NCBI RefSeq assembly: GCF_003987315.1
Contig: NZ_PIPI01000004.1
Location: 1 to 64,000, forward strand
Source: Aliidiomarina haloalkalitolerans
GTDB lineage: Bacteria > Pseudomonadota > Gammaproteobacteria > Enterobacterales > Alteromonadaceae
DNA: 64,000 bases
Direction: 5' to 3'
Both the position numbers and the translations under genes were made by a program. Under the pieces are notes generated by a model. It worked only from the letters and a program-made list of their open reading frames with translations, was not told the DNA's origin and made no database searches. This document shows positions 16,006-23,432 of this stretch, piece by piece (the stretch's first letter is position 1; each line of letters starts with the position of its first letter).

Positions 16006-16854
16006 TTAGCGATTAATTTCGAGGTTGTCGATTAAGCGCGTTTTTCCTAAATACGCGGCGACGAGGACGACAAGTTGCGTGTCTTCTGCACTCGGCGGCG
16101 TTAAGTCCGCTTGGCGGCGGATACTCACGTAATCGGGTGTGAATCCTGCGTCTTTGAGGATACTGCGAGCTTCTTGCTCGATGTTTTGAAAGTCATTACG
16201 CTCGCCTTGCAGAGCATGAGCGACGGCCTGCATAGACCGATACACAGCCGTTGCTTGCTGGCGCTCAGCGGTAGATAAATAACCATTGCGAGAGCTCAAG
16301 GCCAAACCGTCGTCAGCGCGGACGGTATCGATACCATGAATGGTTAACGGTAATGACAGATCTTGGCTCATAAGACGAATGACCATCAATTGCTGATAAT
16401 CTTTCTTACCAAACACCGCATGATCTGGCTGCACCATATTAAATAACTTACAGACAATGGTTGCGACACCACGGAAATGTCCTGGTCGTGACGCGCCACA
16501 CAGAGTGTCGCTAATGCCGGGAACTTCAACATAGGTTTGGTCGCCTAGTCCACGCGGATAAATCATACTAGTGTCTGGCGTGAATACAGCGTCTGCGCCG
16601 GCAGCGGTTAACTTTTCCATATCAGCTGCTAAGGTGCGGGGATATTTATCAAGATCCTCGTTCGCACCAAACTGCATCGGATTGACGTAAATGCTCACAA
16701 TCACTTTGTCGGCAAGTTCGCGAGCAGCAGCAACTAAACGCAGGTGACCTTCGTGCAGGTTGCCCATCGTTGGTACAAATGCGACGCTGGCTTTTGATTC
16801 AGCCCACTGCTGACGCGTACGACGGAGTTGCTCGAGAGTTTCTAGATGTAACAT
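16006..16854 (-). CDS. panC: Pantothenate synthetase
   Basis: A 282-residue enzyme condensing pantoate with beta-alanine using ATP. It has the nucleotidyl-transferase motif PTMGNLHEGHL, the conserved VNPMQFGANEDLDKYPRT, and FGKKDYQQL and LSSRN in the second half of the active site. The ATG at 16854 is preferred to the TTG one codon upstream because AAGGAAG is then at proper spacing. It lies 30 bp after panB on the same strand, forming panB-panC, and faces panP. Confidence 0.97.
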   Translation of the reverse strand: MLHLETLEQLRRTRQQWAESKASVAFVPTMGNLHEGHLRLVAAARELADKVIVSIYVNPMQFGANEDLDKYPRTLAADMEKLTAAGADAVFTPDTSMIYPRGLGDQTYVEVPGISDTLCGASRPGHFRGVATIVCKLFNMVQPDHAVFGKKDYQQLMVIRLMSQDLSLPLTIHGIDTVRADDGLALSSRNGYLSTAERQQATAVYRSMQAVAHALQGERNDFQNIEQEARSILKDAGFTPDYVSIRRQADLTPPSAEDTQLVVLVAAYLGKTRLIDNLEINR

Positions 16855-16884
16855 CAATGCACTTCCTTTTCAGTCGGTCGAAGA

Positions 16885-17679
16885 CTAATCAAAGCAATGT
16901 TCAGGTGCTGGGAATTTACCTTGGTGAACTTCTTCGACATAAGCGCTGACGGCACCCCGCAGGCTGCCTCCTTGAGCCAAAAAGTCCTTGGTGAACTTCG
17001 GTAAATAGTCAGCGTTCATGCCGAGCATGTCATGCATGACTAAGATCTGACCGTCGGTTTCTTTACCGGCACCGATCCCAATGACCGGAATGTTCAATGC
17101 ATCGGAAATGCGTTTACCCACGTGCGTTGGAATACATTCAACCACGAGTAATTGAGCCCCGGCGGCTTCTAATGCCAGGGCGTGATCAACTAATGCTTGG
17201 GCGCTGGCTTCATCGCGACCTTGCACTTTGTAGCCGCCAATCACATTAACAGACTGTGGCAGTAAGCCAATGTGTGCACAAACTGGAATACCCTGGCGAG
17301 TAAGCGCCTGAACGGTTTCGACCAACCAGTCACCACCTTCGAGCTTGACCATATTGGCACCCGCACGCATCAGCTCAGCTGCATTTTCACAGGCAATCAG
17401 CGGTTCGGGATAGGTCATGAACGGCATGTCGGCAATGACAAAGGCGTCACTACTGCCTGCGCGAACACAGCGAGTATGATAGGCCACTTCGTCAATGGTT
17501 ACTGGAACCGTCGAGTCTAACCCTTGTAACACCATTCCGAGAGAATCACCGATTAACAGCACGTCTACACCGCACTCATGAAACAGCTTGGCAAAACTTG
17601 AGTCGTAGGCAGTCAGGGCGGTAATTTTCTCGCCGTTACGTTTTTTCTTTAATAAACCGGCGGTTCGAATGCGACTCAT
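16885..17679 (-). CDS. panB: 3-methyl-2-oxobutanoate hydroxymethyltransferase
   Basis: A 264-residue enzyme that adds a hydroxymethyl group from methylene-tetrahydrofolate to alpha-ketoisovalerate, giving ketopantoate. [24 protein letters not shown] with the Mg-binding Asp, MVKLEGG and [12 protein letters not shown] are the family landmarks, and the length is standard. It precedes panC, and folK lies 84 bp upstream on the same strand, a common neighbourhood. Confidence 0.97.
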   Translation of the reverse strand: MSRIRTAGLLKKKRNGEKITALTAYDSSFAKLFHECGVDVLLIGDSLGMVLQGLDSTVPVTIDEVAYHTRCVRAGSSDAFVIADMPFMTYPEPLIACENAAELMRAGANMVKLEGGDWLVETVQALTRQGIPVCAHIGLLPQSVNVIGGYKVQGRDEASAQALVDHALALEAAGAQLLVVECIPTHVGKRISDALNIPVIGIGAGKETDGQILVMHDMLGMNADYLPKFTKDFLAQGGSLRGAVSAYVEEVHQGKFPAPEHCFD

Positions 17680-17763
17680 GACTCACTCCTCTTTGGTGTT
17701 TAACTCTACGTGGGCGATTATTCTGCGTTCACATAGTGATTAGGAAGGGAACATCATAGCAGT

Positions 17764-18249
17764 TTAGATAACTTTGCATAAGCCGTTCAAGGGAATTTGC
17801 GCGGCCGCAGCTGCGGCGCTTTGTCCGCTACTTAAAGTTAAGTCTGGGGCTATTTCAGCTAACGGCACGAGTACAAATTCTCGTTCGAGCATACCGGGGT
17901 GTGGCACCGTTAAGCGCTCGGTTGCAATGGTGTTAGTGCCGTATAACAAGATATCGAGATCTAATGTGCGAGCACCCCAGCGTTGCCTGCGCACCCGACC
18001 AAATTTATTTTCGATATGTTGAAGATAATCAAGGAGCTCTAATGGCGTCAGCGTGGTGGTAAACGTGGCGACTGCATTAATGTAATCAGGCTGATCCTGC
18101 GGACCCATCGGTTTGCTTTGGTAAAATGTCGAGCAAACCCAGTTTGTTAATTGCGGTGATTGGCTTAACTCAGCCACTGCAGCAGTTAATGTTCGCAGTG
18201 GCTGGTCGAGATTTGCGCCTAGTCCGATGTAACAGCGTACGGCCGACAT
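17764..18249 (-). CDS. folK: 2-amino-4-hydroxy-6-hydroxymethyldihydropteridine pyrophosphokinase
   Basis: A 161-residue folate enzyme that transfers pyrophosphate from ATP to hydroxymethyl-dihydropterin. It begins with YIGLGANLDQP and carries the diagnostic RRQRWGARTLDLDILLYG and VPHPGMLEREFVLVPL. The start is set at the ATG 7 bp after the pcnB stop (18249); the open frame continues upstream, but that part is the end of pcnB in another frame. pcnB-folK is a conserved pair. Confidence 0.96.
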   Translation of the reverse strand: MSAVRCYIGLGANLDQPLRTLTAAVAELSQSPQLTNWVCSTFYQSKPMGPQDQPDYINAVATFTTTLTPLELLDYLQHIENKFGRVRRQRWGARTLDLDILLYGTNTIATERLTVPHPGMLEREFVLVPLAEIAPDLTLSSGQSAAAAAAQIPLNGLCKVI

Positions 18250-18256
18250 AGCAGCG

Positions 18257-19783
18257 TTAGTCTTTCTTGGCCGCAGGCTTGCGTCGCCGTGAGCTATTGC
18301 GCCCACGCCGCGGCCGGGACTTTCTGGGCCCAGTTGGTTTTGGCGCAGCTTCCGGTGTCACCTCAGGCGACTGCCGTTGGAAGTCGGTCCAAAACTCGCC
18401 GAGTTGCTTTAACTTCGGATCGTTTTCGATGCGAGCGCGAAGTAATAAGAAATCATAGGCAGCGCGGAACTTAGGATGCGAAAGTAAGCGAATTGCGCGC
18501 TTAGGTTGGGTTTGCTGCAAGCGTAATTGCAATAACCAAATATCGCGCATGGGTAAGCTGAAACGCTTCGGAATCGAAATACTCCGAGACTGTCGGCTTA
18601 ACGCGTCGGCAGCGGCCACCTGATAAGCATCGTACTCCGTTAACCCACTTTCTAAGATAATCTCGTCCGCACGAGCGGCGACCGGATACCAGAGAATCGC
18701 AGCAAACAAGTACGCTGGGTTCACACCTTTGTCTTGATTCAAACGCTCATCGGTATCGACAAATGCTTGGCGGACCATCCGATACTCGAGGCTTTCCGGA
18801 TTCTTTAAAGCACTTTTCAAGACTGGGAAAAGGTATTGGAACAAATTCAGCTCATGTAAATACTCGAAATTGGCCAATGCCCGACGATGCAAGAAAAGCT
18901 TCAAAAACTCTTCAAACAAGCGCGCAGGTGGAATGTTATCGAGTAATCCTGACAGCGGTTTAATTGGCTTACGAGTTGAGTCTTCAATGCGTAAACCGAG
19001 CTTGGTGGCAAAGCGCACCGCACGCAGCATACGCACTGGGTCTTCCCGGTAACGTTGCTCCGGATCACCGATTAACCGTAATTGGCCTTGGTTCAAATCG
19101 GCTAAACCATTGGCATAGTCATAAATGGCAAAGTCGGCAATCGAGTAGTACAGCGCATTGACGGTAAAGTCGCGCCGTTGTGCGTCCTCTTCAATTGAGC
19201 CATAGACGTTGTCACGCAGCAGCATGCCGTGCTCGCTTTGCTTTGAGCGCTGCGTACCGCTTTCTTCATCGTCACTATGGTGGCCTCGGAAGGTCGCAAC
19301 TTCGATAACGTCGCGTCCAAAAACGATGTGCGCCAGACGAAAACGACGACCGATCAGGCGACAATTATTAAATAAGTTTTTGATTTCTTCTGGCTTGGCG
19401 TTGGTGGCAACGTCGAAGTCTTTCGGTTGCAGGCCAAGTAACAGGTCGCGGACACAACCACCGACCAAATAGGCGTCGAAACCAGAATTATGCAGACGAT
19501 AAAGCACTTTTAATGCATTGTCGGAAATGTGCTCACGCGAAATAGGATGCTCTGACCGCGGAATGCGAATCGGCAAAGTCTGCGTGCCTTGTTTTCCTTG
19601 ACGCTTACCAACAGACTTTTTGTTTGCTGCAGGGGCCGTCGGTGGTGCGGTACGTGCATCACTTGCTGCGTTTGACTGTTCTGGCGAATGCTCTGGGGTA
19701 TCACTGCGAGAGGTACGTTTTCGGGAAGGTAGTACTTTCTGCGCAATCCTAGCGAGACGTTTAATAATGGTTGAACTCCTCAT
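18257..19783 (-). CDS. pcnB: Poly(A) polymerase I
   Basis: A 508-residue nucleotidyltransferase that adds poly(A) tails to RNA 3' ends, marking them for decay. The catalytic head has LVGGCVRDLLLGL and KDFDVATNA with the paired aspartates, RRFRLAHIVFGRDVIEVATFRG, and RRDFTVNALYY. The C-terminus is a long basic tail (GPRKSRPRRGRNSSRRRKP) that probably binds RNA. Residues about 20-75 are a polar, basic low-complexity leader of uncertain role. folK follows 7 bp later. Confidence 0.96.
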   Translation of the reverse strand: MRSSTIIKRLARIAQKVLPSRKRTSRSDTPEHSPEQSNAASDARTAPPTAPAANKKSVGKRQGKQGTQTLPIRIPRSEHPISREHISDNALKVLYRLHNSGFDAYLVGGCVRDLLLGLQPKDFDVATNAKPEEIKNLFNNCRLIGRRFRLAHIVFGRDVIEVATFRGHHSDDEESGTQRSKQSEHGMLLRDNVYGSIEEDAQRRDFTVNALYYSIADFAIYDYANGLADLNQGQLRLIGDPEQRYREDPVRMLRAVRFATKLGLRIEDSTRKPIKPLSGLLDNIPPARLFEEFLKLFLHRRALANFEYLHELNLFQYLFPVLKSALKNPESLEYRMVRQAFVDTDERLNQDKGVNPAYLFAAILWYPVAARADEIILESGLTEYDAYQVAAADALSRQSRSISIPKRFSLPMRDIWLLQLRLQQTQPKRAIRLLSHPKFRAAYDFLLLRARIENDPKLKQLGEFWTDFQRQSPEVTPEAAPKPTGPRKSRPRRGRNSSRRRKPAAKKD

Positions 19784-19806
19784 GATCGAATGGCCGCAAT
19801 TTTAAC

Positions 19807-20685
19807 CTACTTTTTATGCTGTCGCCATGCATCTATTGCCCAAGCAAGATATTCCTCGATGTTCGCTGCCTCTGTGCTAGCGGCACCCGGTAGGCCTAAC
19901 GCCTGCGCAGCACTGCGTAAGTTTGCCAATGGTGTTTGTAATGACAATGCTGGGGCGTGATTTTGCTTACTCAATTTCCGGCCGCTAGCGTCGACCACGA
20001 GCGGTAAATGCGCAAGGCGTGGAAGGGGAGCTTGAGTGTCGTCTAAGTGAATATCATTAAACACTTGCCAAAGGGTGAGTTGCCAAGCCGAAGCATGCAG
20101 TAAATCTTCGCCGCGAACGATGTCAGTTATCCCTGCTGCACGGTCGTCACAAACAACTGCCAGTTGATAAGCCCAGAGTTGATCGCGCCGACGTAAAAGA
20201 AAATCTTCAGCGGCTTGTTGTGGGTCGCTGTTGACGAGACCGTGAAAGCGGTCATGAAAACGACAGATAGGGCTGCGGTTGATTAAGCGCACCGCTGTGC
20301 CCTTCGAGCTCAACTGTAAATGCCGGCAATGACCATCGTAATATGTGCCACGGGCTTTAATTTGTGCGCGTGTGCAATGGCAATAATAACAAAGCTGGGC
20401 GGTGTTCAACGTTGAGAGCGCAGCAGCATAACGTTCAGATTGTTGGCTTTGCCATACGACGGAACCGTCCCATTCGAGACCATGGGCTTCAAGCTGTTTT
20501 AAGATGGTATCGGCGGCGCCAGGAATTTCGCGAGGAGGATCGATATCGTCGATGCGCACCAACCACTCGCCTTGGTGTGCGCGGGCGTCGAGGTAGCTGC
20601 CTAATGCAGCTACCAAGGAGCCGGCATGCAGCGGACCAGAAGGGCTCGGGGCAAAACGCCCACGGTAGCGTTCAGGTTGCTGCAT
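19807..20685 (-). CDS. gluQ: Glutamyl-Q tRNA(Asp) synthetase
   Basis: A 292-residue truncated glutamyl-tRNA synthetase that attaches glutamate to queuosine in tRNA(Asp). It has the class I motif APSPSGPLHAGSLVAAL, a zinc site built from CYYCHC and a later GHCRH, and the second signature GRKLSKQNHA. The anticodon-binding domain is absent, as expected for this family. It lies 6 bp after dksA, the usual order. queA and tgt at the window end make the queuosine it modifies. Confidence 0.96.
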   Translation of the reverse strand: MQQPERYRGRFAPSPSGPLHAGSLVAALGSYLDARAHQGEWLVRIDDIDPPREIPGAADTILKQLEAHGLEWDGSVVWQSQQSERYAAALSTLNTAQLCYYCHCTRAQIKARGTYYDGHCRHLQLSSKGTAVRLINRSPICRFHDRFHGLVNSDPQQAAEDFLLRRRDQLWAYQLAVVCDDRAAGITDIVRGEDLLHASAWQLTLWQVFNDIHLDDTQAPLPRLAHLPLVVDASGRKLSKQNHAPALSLQTPLANLRSAAQALGLPGAASTEAANIEEYLAWAIDAWRQHKK

Positions 20686-20691
20686 AGACCA

Positions 20692-21147
20692 TTAATGGCC
20701 TTTCATTTGCTTTTCGCGAATTTCCGCAAGACTCTTACAGTCGATACACAGGTCGGCAGTCGGCCGTGCTTCAAGGCGACGAATACCGATCTCAATACCG
20801 CAAGATTCACAGTAACCGAAGTCATTGCGCTCAATCAGTTCGAGAGTTTTCTCGATCTTTTTGATGAGCTTGCGTTCACGATCACGAGTTCGCAATTCAA
20901 TTGCGAACTCTTCTTCTTGGGCTGCACGATCAACTGGATCGGCATAGTTTGATGCTTCTTCCTTTAAGTGACCAACCGTACGGTCAACTTCTTCGCGTAA
21001 CTGTGCACGCCATGCTTCAAGAATACGTTTGAAATGAGCGCGTTGCTCCTCATTCATGTACTCTTCGCCATCCTTCTCCTGGTATGGCGCCAATTCGGCC
21101 ATTGCCAGGACGCCGTGCGCTTTTCTTTCCTTAGTCGCATCAGTCAT
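20692..21147 (-). CDS. dksA: RNA polymerase-binding transcription factor DksA
   Basis: A 151-residue coiled-coil factor that enters the RNA polymerase secondary channel and works with ppGpp. The coiled-coil tip carries DPVD (Asp70 and Asp73, the functional acidic pair), and the zinc finger is formed by Cys113, Cys116, Cys134 and Cys137. The ATG at 21147 follows GGAGGATAG at good spacing; longer upstream starts have no support. The length equals E. coli DksA. gluQ follows in the same operon. Confidence 0.97.
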   Translation of the reverse strand: MTDATKERKAHGVLAMAELAPYQEKDGEEYMNEEQRAHFKRILEAWRAQLREEVDRTVGHLKEEASNYADPVDRAAQEEEFAIELRTRDRERKLIKKIEKTLELIERNDFGYCESCGIEIGIRRLEARPTADLCIDCKSLAEIREKQMKGH

Positions 21148-21221
21148 ATTTTCTATCCTCCAGCAGGCAATTCTATTGAATTCACCAGCGTTCAATTAGC
21201 CTACCTAACAAAAAAGATGGG

Positions 21222-21252
21222 TATGTATACCAGATTGCCCCTATGGGCGCAA
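21222..21252 (-). promoter_or_regulatory. Candidate extended -10 promoter of dksA, overlapped by an inverted repeat
   Basis: On the minus strand TTGCGC (3 of 6), a 17-bp spacer and TGGTATACA (extended -10) precede dksA by about 75 bp. Positions 21234-21253 form a near-perfect inverted repeat, ATTGC and GCAAT flanking CCC and GGG, covering the -35 box and most of the spacer. Confidence 0.5.
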
Positions 21253-21321
21253 TTTTAACCGACTAATCACTCTTCACCCAGAGAAAAGTGATTGATTAAC
21301 TGCATTATTTTCCTCGTTACT

Positions 21322-22047
21322 TCAGGAATGTGCGTTCCTAAAATGGGTCGCCTGTAGCGAGATTTCAAGCTCAGAGATCGAAAAAAACAAAGGTAGTATC
21401 TCGACGCCGGCGTGTTTCGCTTGTTCTGCCAGCTCGGCGTAGGTCGCGTCAATATGTACTGCCGACGTAACCGAATGGATCTGTGAATGCAGCACAGCAT
21501 AAACCAAGACGGCACGCTGGCCCGCTGCAACCATACTGGTCAAAGCCTGCAGGTGTTTGTGCCCGCGAGTTGAAACTGCATCAGGAAAGAAACCGTTATG
21601 GGTTGTTGACTGAGTTTCATCGCATAAGGTCACCGATTTCACTTCGACATAGGCGTTCGGTAGCTTTGCATGGTCGCTGAGCAAGAGATCAACTCGGCTG
21701 CCTTCAGCATACTTTACTTCGCGTTGAATTTTGTTATAGCCCGCCAATTCAGCGACTTGACTCCGTTGGATAGCTTCAGTGACGAGTTCGTTCGCACGTG
21801 CAGTGTTGACGCAAATCCAAGCGTTTTCAGCTGTTCGGGTGAGTTCCCACGTATGCGGGTATTTGCGTTTCGGATTATCGCTCGTACTAAACCAAACTTC
21901 GCTGCCGGGTTCAGCACAACCCGTCATTGCTCCGGTGTTTGGGCAATGAATTGTGATATGATCACCGTTACTTAATTCAATATCGGCTAAGAACCTTTTG
22001 TAGCGACGAAGTAAAACGCCGCGTTGCAATGGTGGATTAAATTGCAT
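21322..22047 (-). CDS. sfsA: SfsA family DNA-binding/nuclease-like protein
   Basis: A 241-residue member of the SfsA family, named after E. coli sugar fermentation stimulation protein A. The N-terminal OB-like half contains CPNTGAMTGCAEPGSEVW, and the C-terminal half resembles PD-(D/E)XK nucleases (YVEVKSVTL, FPDAVSTRGHKHLQ). The physiological role remains unclear. Length is near the family norm. It lies upstream of dksA on the same strand, separated by 174 bp containing the dksA promoter. Confidence 0.93.
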   Translation of the reverse strand: MQFNPPLQRGVLLRRYKRFLADIELSNGDHITIHCPNTGAMTGCAEPGSEVWFSTSDNPKRKYPHTWELTRTAENAWICVNTARANELVTEAIQRSQVAELAGYNKIQREVKYAEGSRVDLLLSDHAKLPNAYVEVKSVTLCDETQSTTHNGFFPDAVSTRGHKHLQALTSMVAAGQRAVLVYAVLHSQIHSVTSAVHIDATYAELAEQAKHAGVEILPLFFSISELEISLQATHFRNAHS

Positions 22048-22123
22048 CGGGGTCTAGTTTTCCCTTAAATTGAATAGGTTTCTTTATTCTTCTCAGCCGG
22101 CAACATACGTGGAGATCAAACTT

Positions 22124-23416
22124 ATGTCCAGTGCAGTACAAGTTCGTTTTACGCAAACTCCAGCCCCAGCGCAATACAAGGGCAATAGTCAGTGCTACTT
22201 GACCGATGCAGGCATGCACATTGTCCTCATGGAGCAAGAAGAGTTGTTGTTGCGCAGTATTCAAAAAGCCGGACGTAAACTCGACCAGCTCGGGATTACT
22301 GCAATAGAGCCGGCGGGTGACGGTTGGACACGGGATCGCCAATGGGCTCTTAGCCAAGGTTTTACCGACACAAAAAATACCAACACGGTGGTGTTTCAGG
22401 GTGAAAGCAAGGCAGAACTCGAGCAAATTAATGAGGTTGTGCGCTGGAGCCGCGAACTGATTAACCTGCCATCTTCAGAAATTTATCCGGAGTCGCTGTG
22501 TGAACGTGTCATTGAAAAGTTACAACAGGCAGCGCCAAACCACATTCAAGCGCGGGTTGTCGCAGGTGACCAATTATTAGCGGAAGAACGCTTTGGTATT
22601 CACACGGTTGGCCGTGCCAGTAAGCGTGCACCGGCATTACTCGAACTAGACTTTAATCCGACCGGCGATGCTAACGCAGCAGTCGATTTCGCCTTAATAG
22701 GTAAGGGCATTACTTTCGATACCGGTGGTTACAGTATCAAGAGCAACGAAGGCATGGTCGCAATGAAATGCGATATGGGCGGAGCTGCAACTGTCGCAGG
22801 CGCTTTATTGCTCGCTATTCGGCAAGGTTTGAATAAGCGCGTCAGTTTACTACTGTGTTGCGCCGAGAATATGATCGACGGCACAGCTTATAAAAATGGC
22901 GATATTATCACCTACAAGAATGGCACAAGGGTCGAGATTGTGAACACCGATGCTGAAGGCCGGATTGTCCTTGCTGACGGTCTCTTGCGTGCTGGCGAAT
23001 TAGGTGCGAAACGGATTATCGATGCGGCGACCCTTACGGGTGCTGCGCAAGTTGCGGTTGGTACCGAGTATAACGCACTGTTTGCGGTCGATGACGATTT
23101 TGCGACTGCAGCGCTGCAAGCAGCAAAAGCAACCGCTGAACCACTCTGGCGTTTGCCACTCGCTCATTGGCATCAAGAAAACTGTCCGTCTGCTTTTGCC
23201 GACACGGCGAATAGTAAACCAATTAAAGGTGGTGGCTCAGGTGGCGCGAGCAATGCATCTGGCTTCTTGTTACGTTTTGCGCCGAATAAAGGTCAAGGTT
23301 GGGTGCATTTCGATCTCGCCGGTGCCTACCAAAACAATGCAAACGGTTTATGGGCTGCTGGCGCGACCGGCTTAGGTATTCGCAATATTGCAGCATTACT
23401 GACGTCGGCGGGCTAG
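22124..23416 (+). CDS. pepB: PepB-like leucyl aminopeptidase family protein
   Basis: A 430-residue M17 metallopeptidase releasing N-terminal residues from peptides in the cytoplasm. The binuclear metal and catalytic motifs are GKGITFDTGGYSIKS, MKCDMGGAA and NTDAEGRIVLADGL, and AATLTGAA completes the site. The short N-terminal domain and total length fit PepB (about 427 residues) rather than PepA (about 500). The ATG at 22124 is chosen because GGAGATC precedes it; the frame extends 54 nt upstream into the sfsA promoter area. hrpB follows closely. Confidence 0.9.
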   Translation: MSSAVQVRFTQTPAPAQYKGNSQCYLTDAGMHIVLMEQEELLLRSIQKAGRKLDQLGITAIEPAGDGWTRDRQWALSQGFTDTKNTNTVVFQGESKAELEQINEVVRWSRELINLPSSEIYPESLCERVIEKLQQAAPNHIQARVVAGDQLLAEERFGIHTVGRASKRAPALLELDFNPTGDANAAVDFALIGKGITFDTGGYSIKSNEGMVAMKCDMGGAATVAGALLLAIRQGLNKRVSLLLCCAENMIDGTAYKNGDIITYKNGTRVEIVNTDAEGRIVLADGLLRAGELGAKRIIDAATLTGAAQVAVGTEYNALFAVDDDFATAALQAAKATAEPLWRLPLAHWHQENCPSAFADTANSKPIKGGGSGGASNASGFLLRFAPNKGQGWVHFDLAGAYQNNANGLWAAGATGLGIRNIAALLTSAG

Positions 23417-23432
23417 TTCGCCGTTCGACGAA

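Noticed and set aside
21265-21293. Hairpin AATCACT/AGTGATT after sfsA as terminator
   Set aside because: The stem has a mismatch and no T run on the sfsA strand, so support is too weak for a feature.
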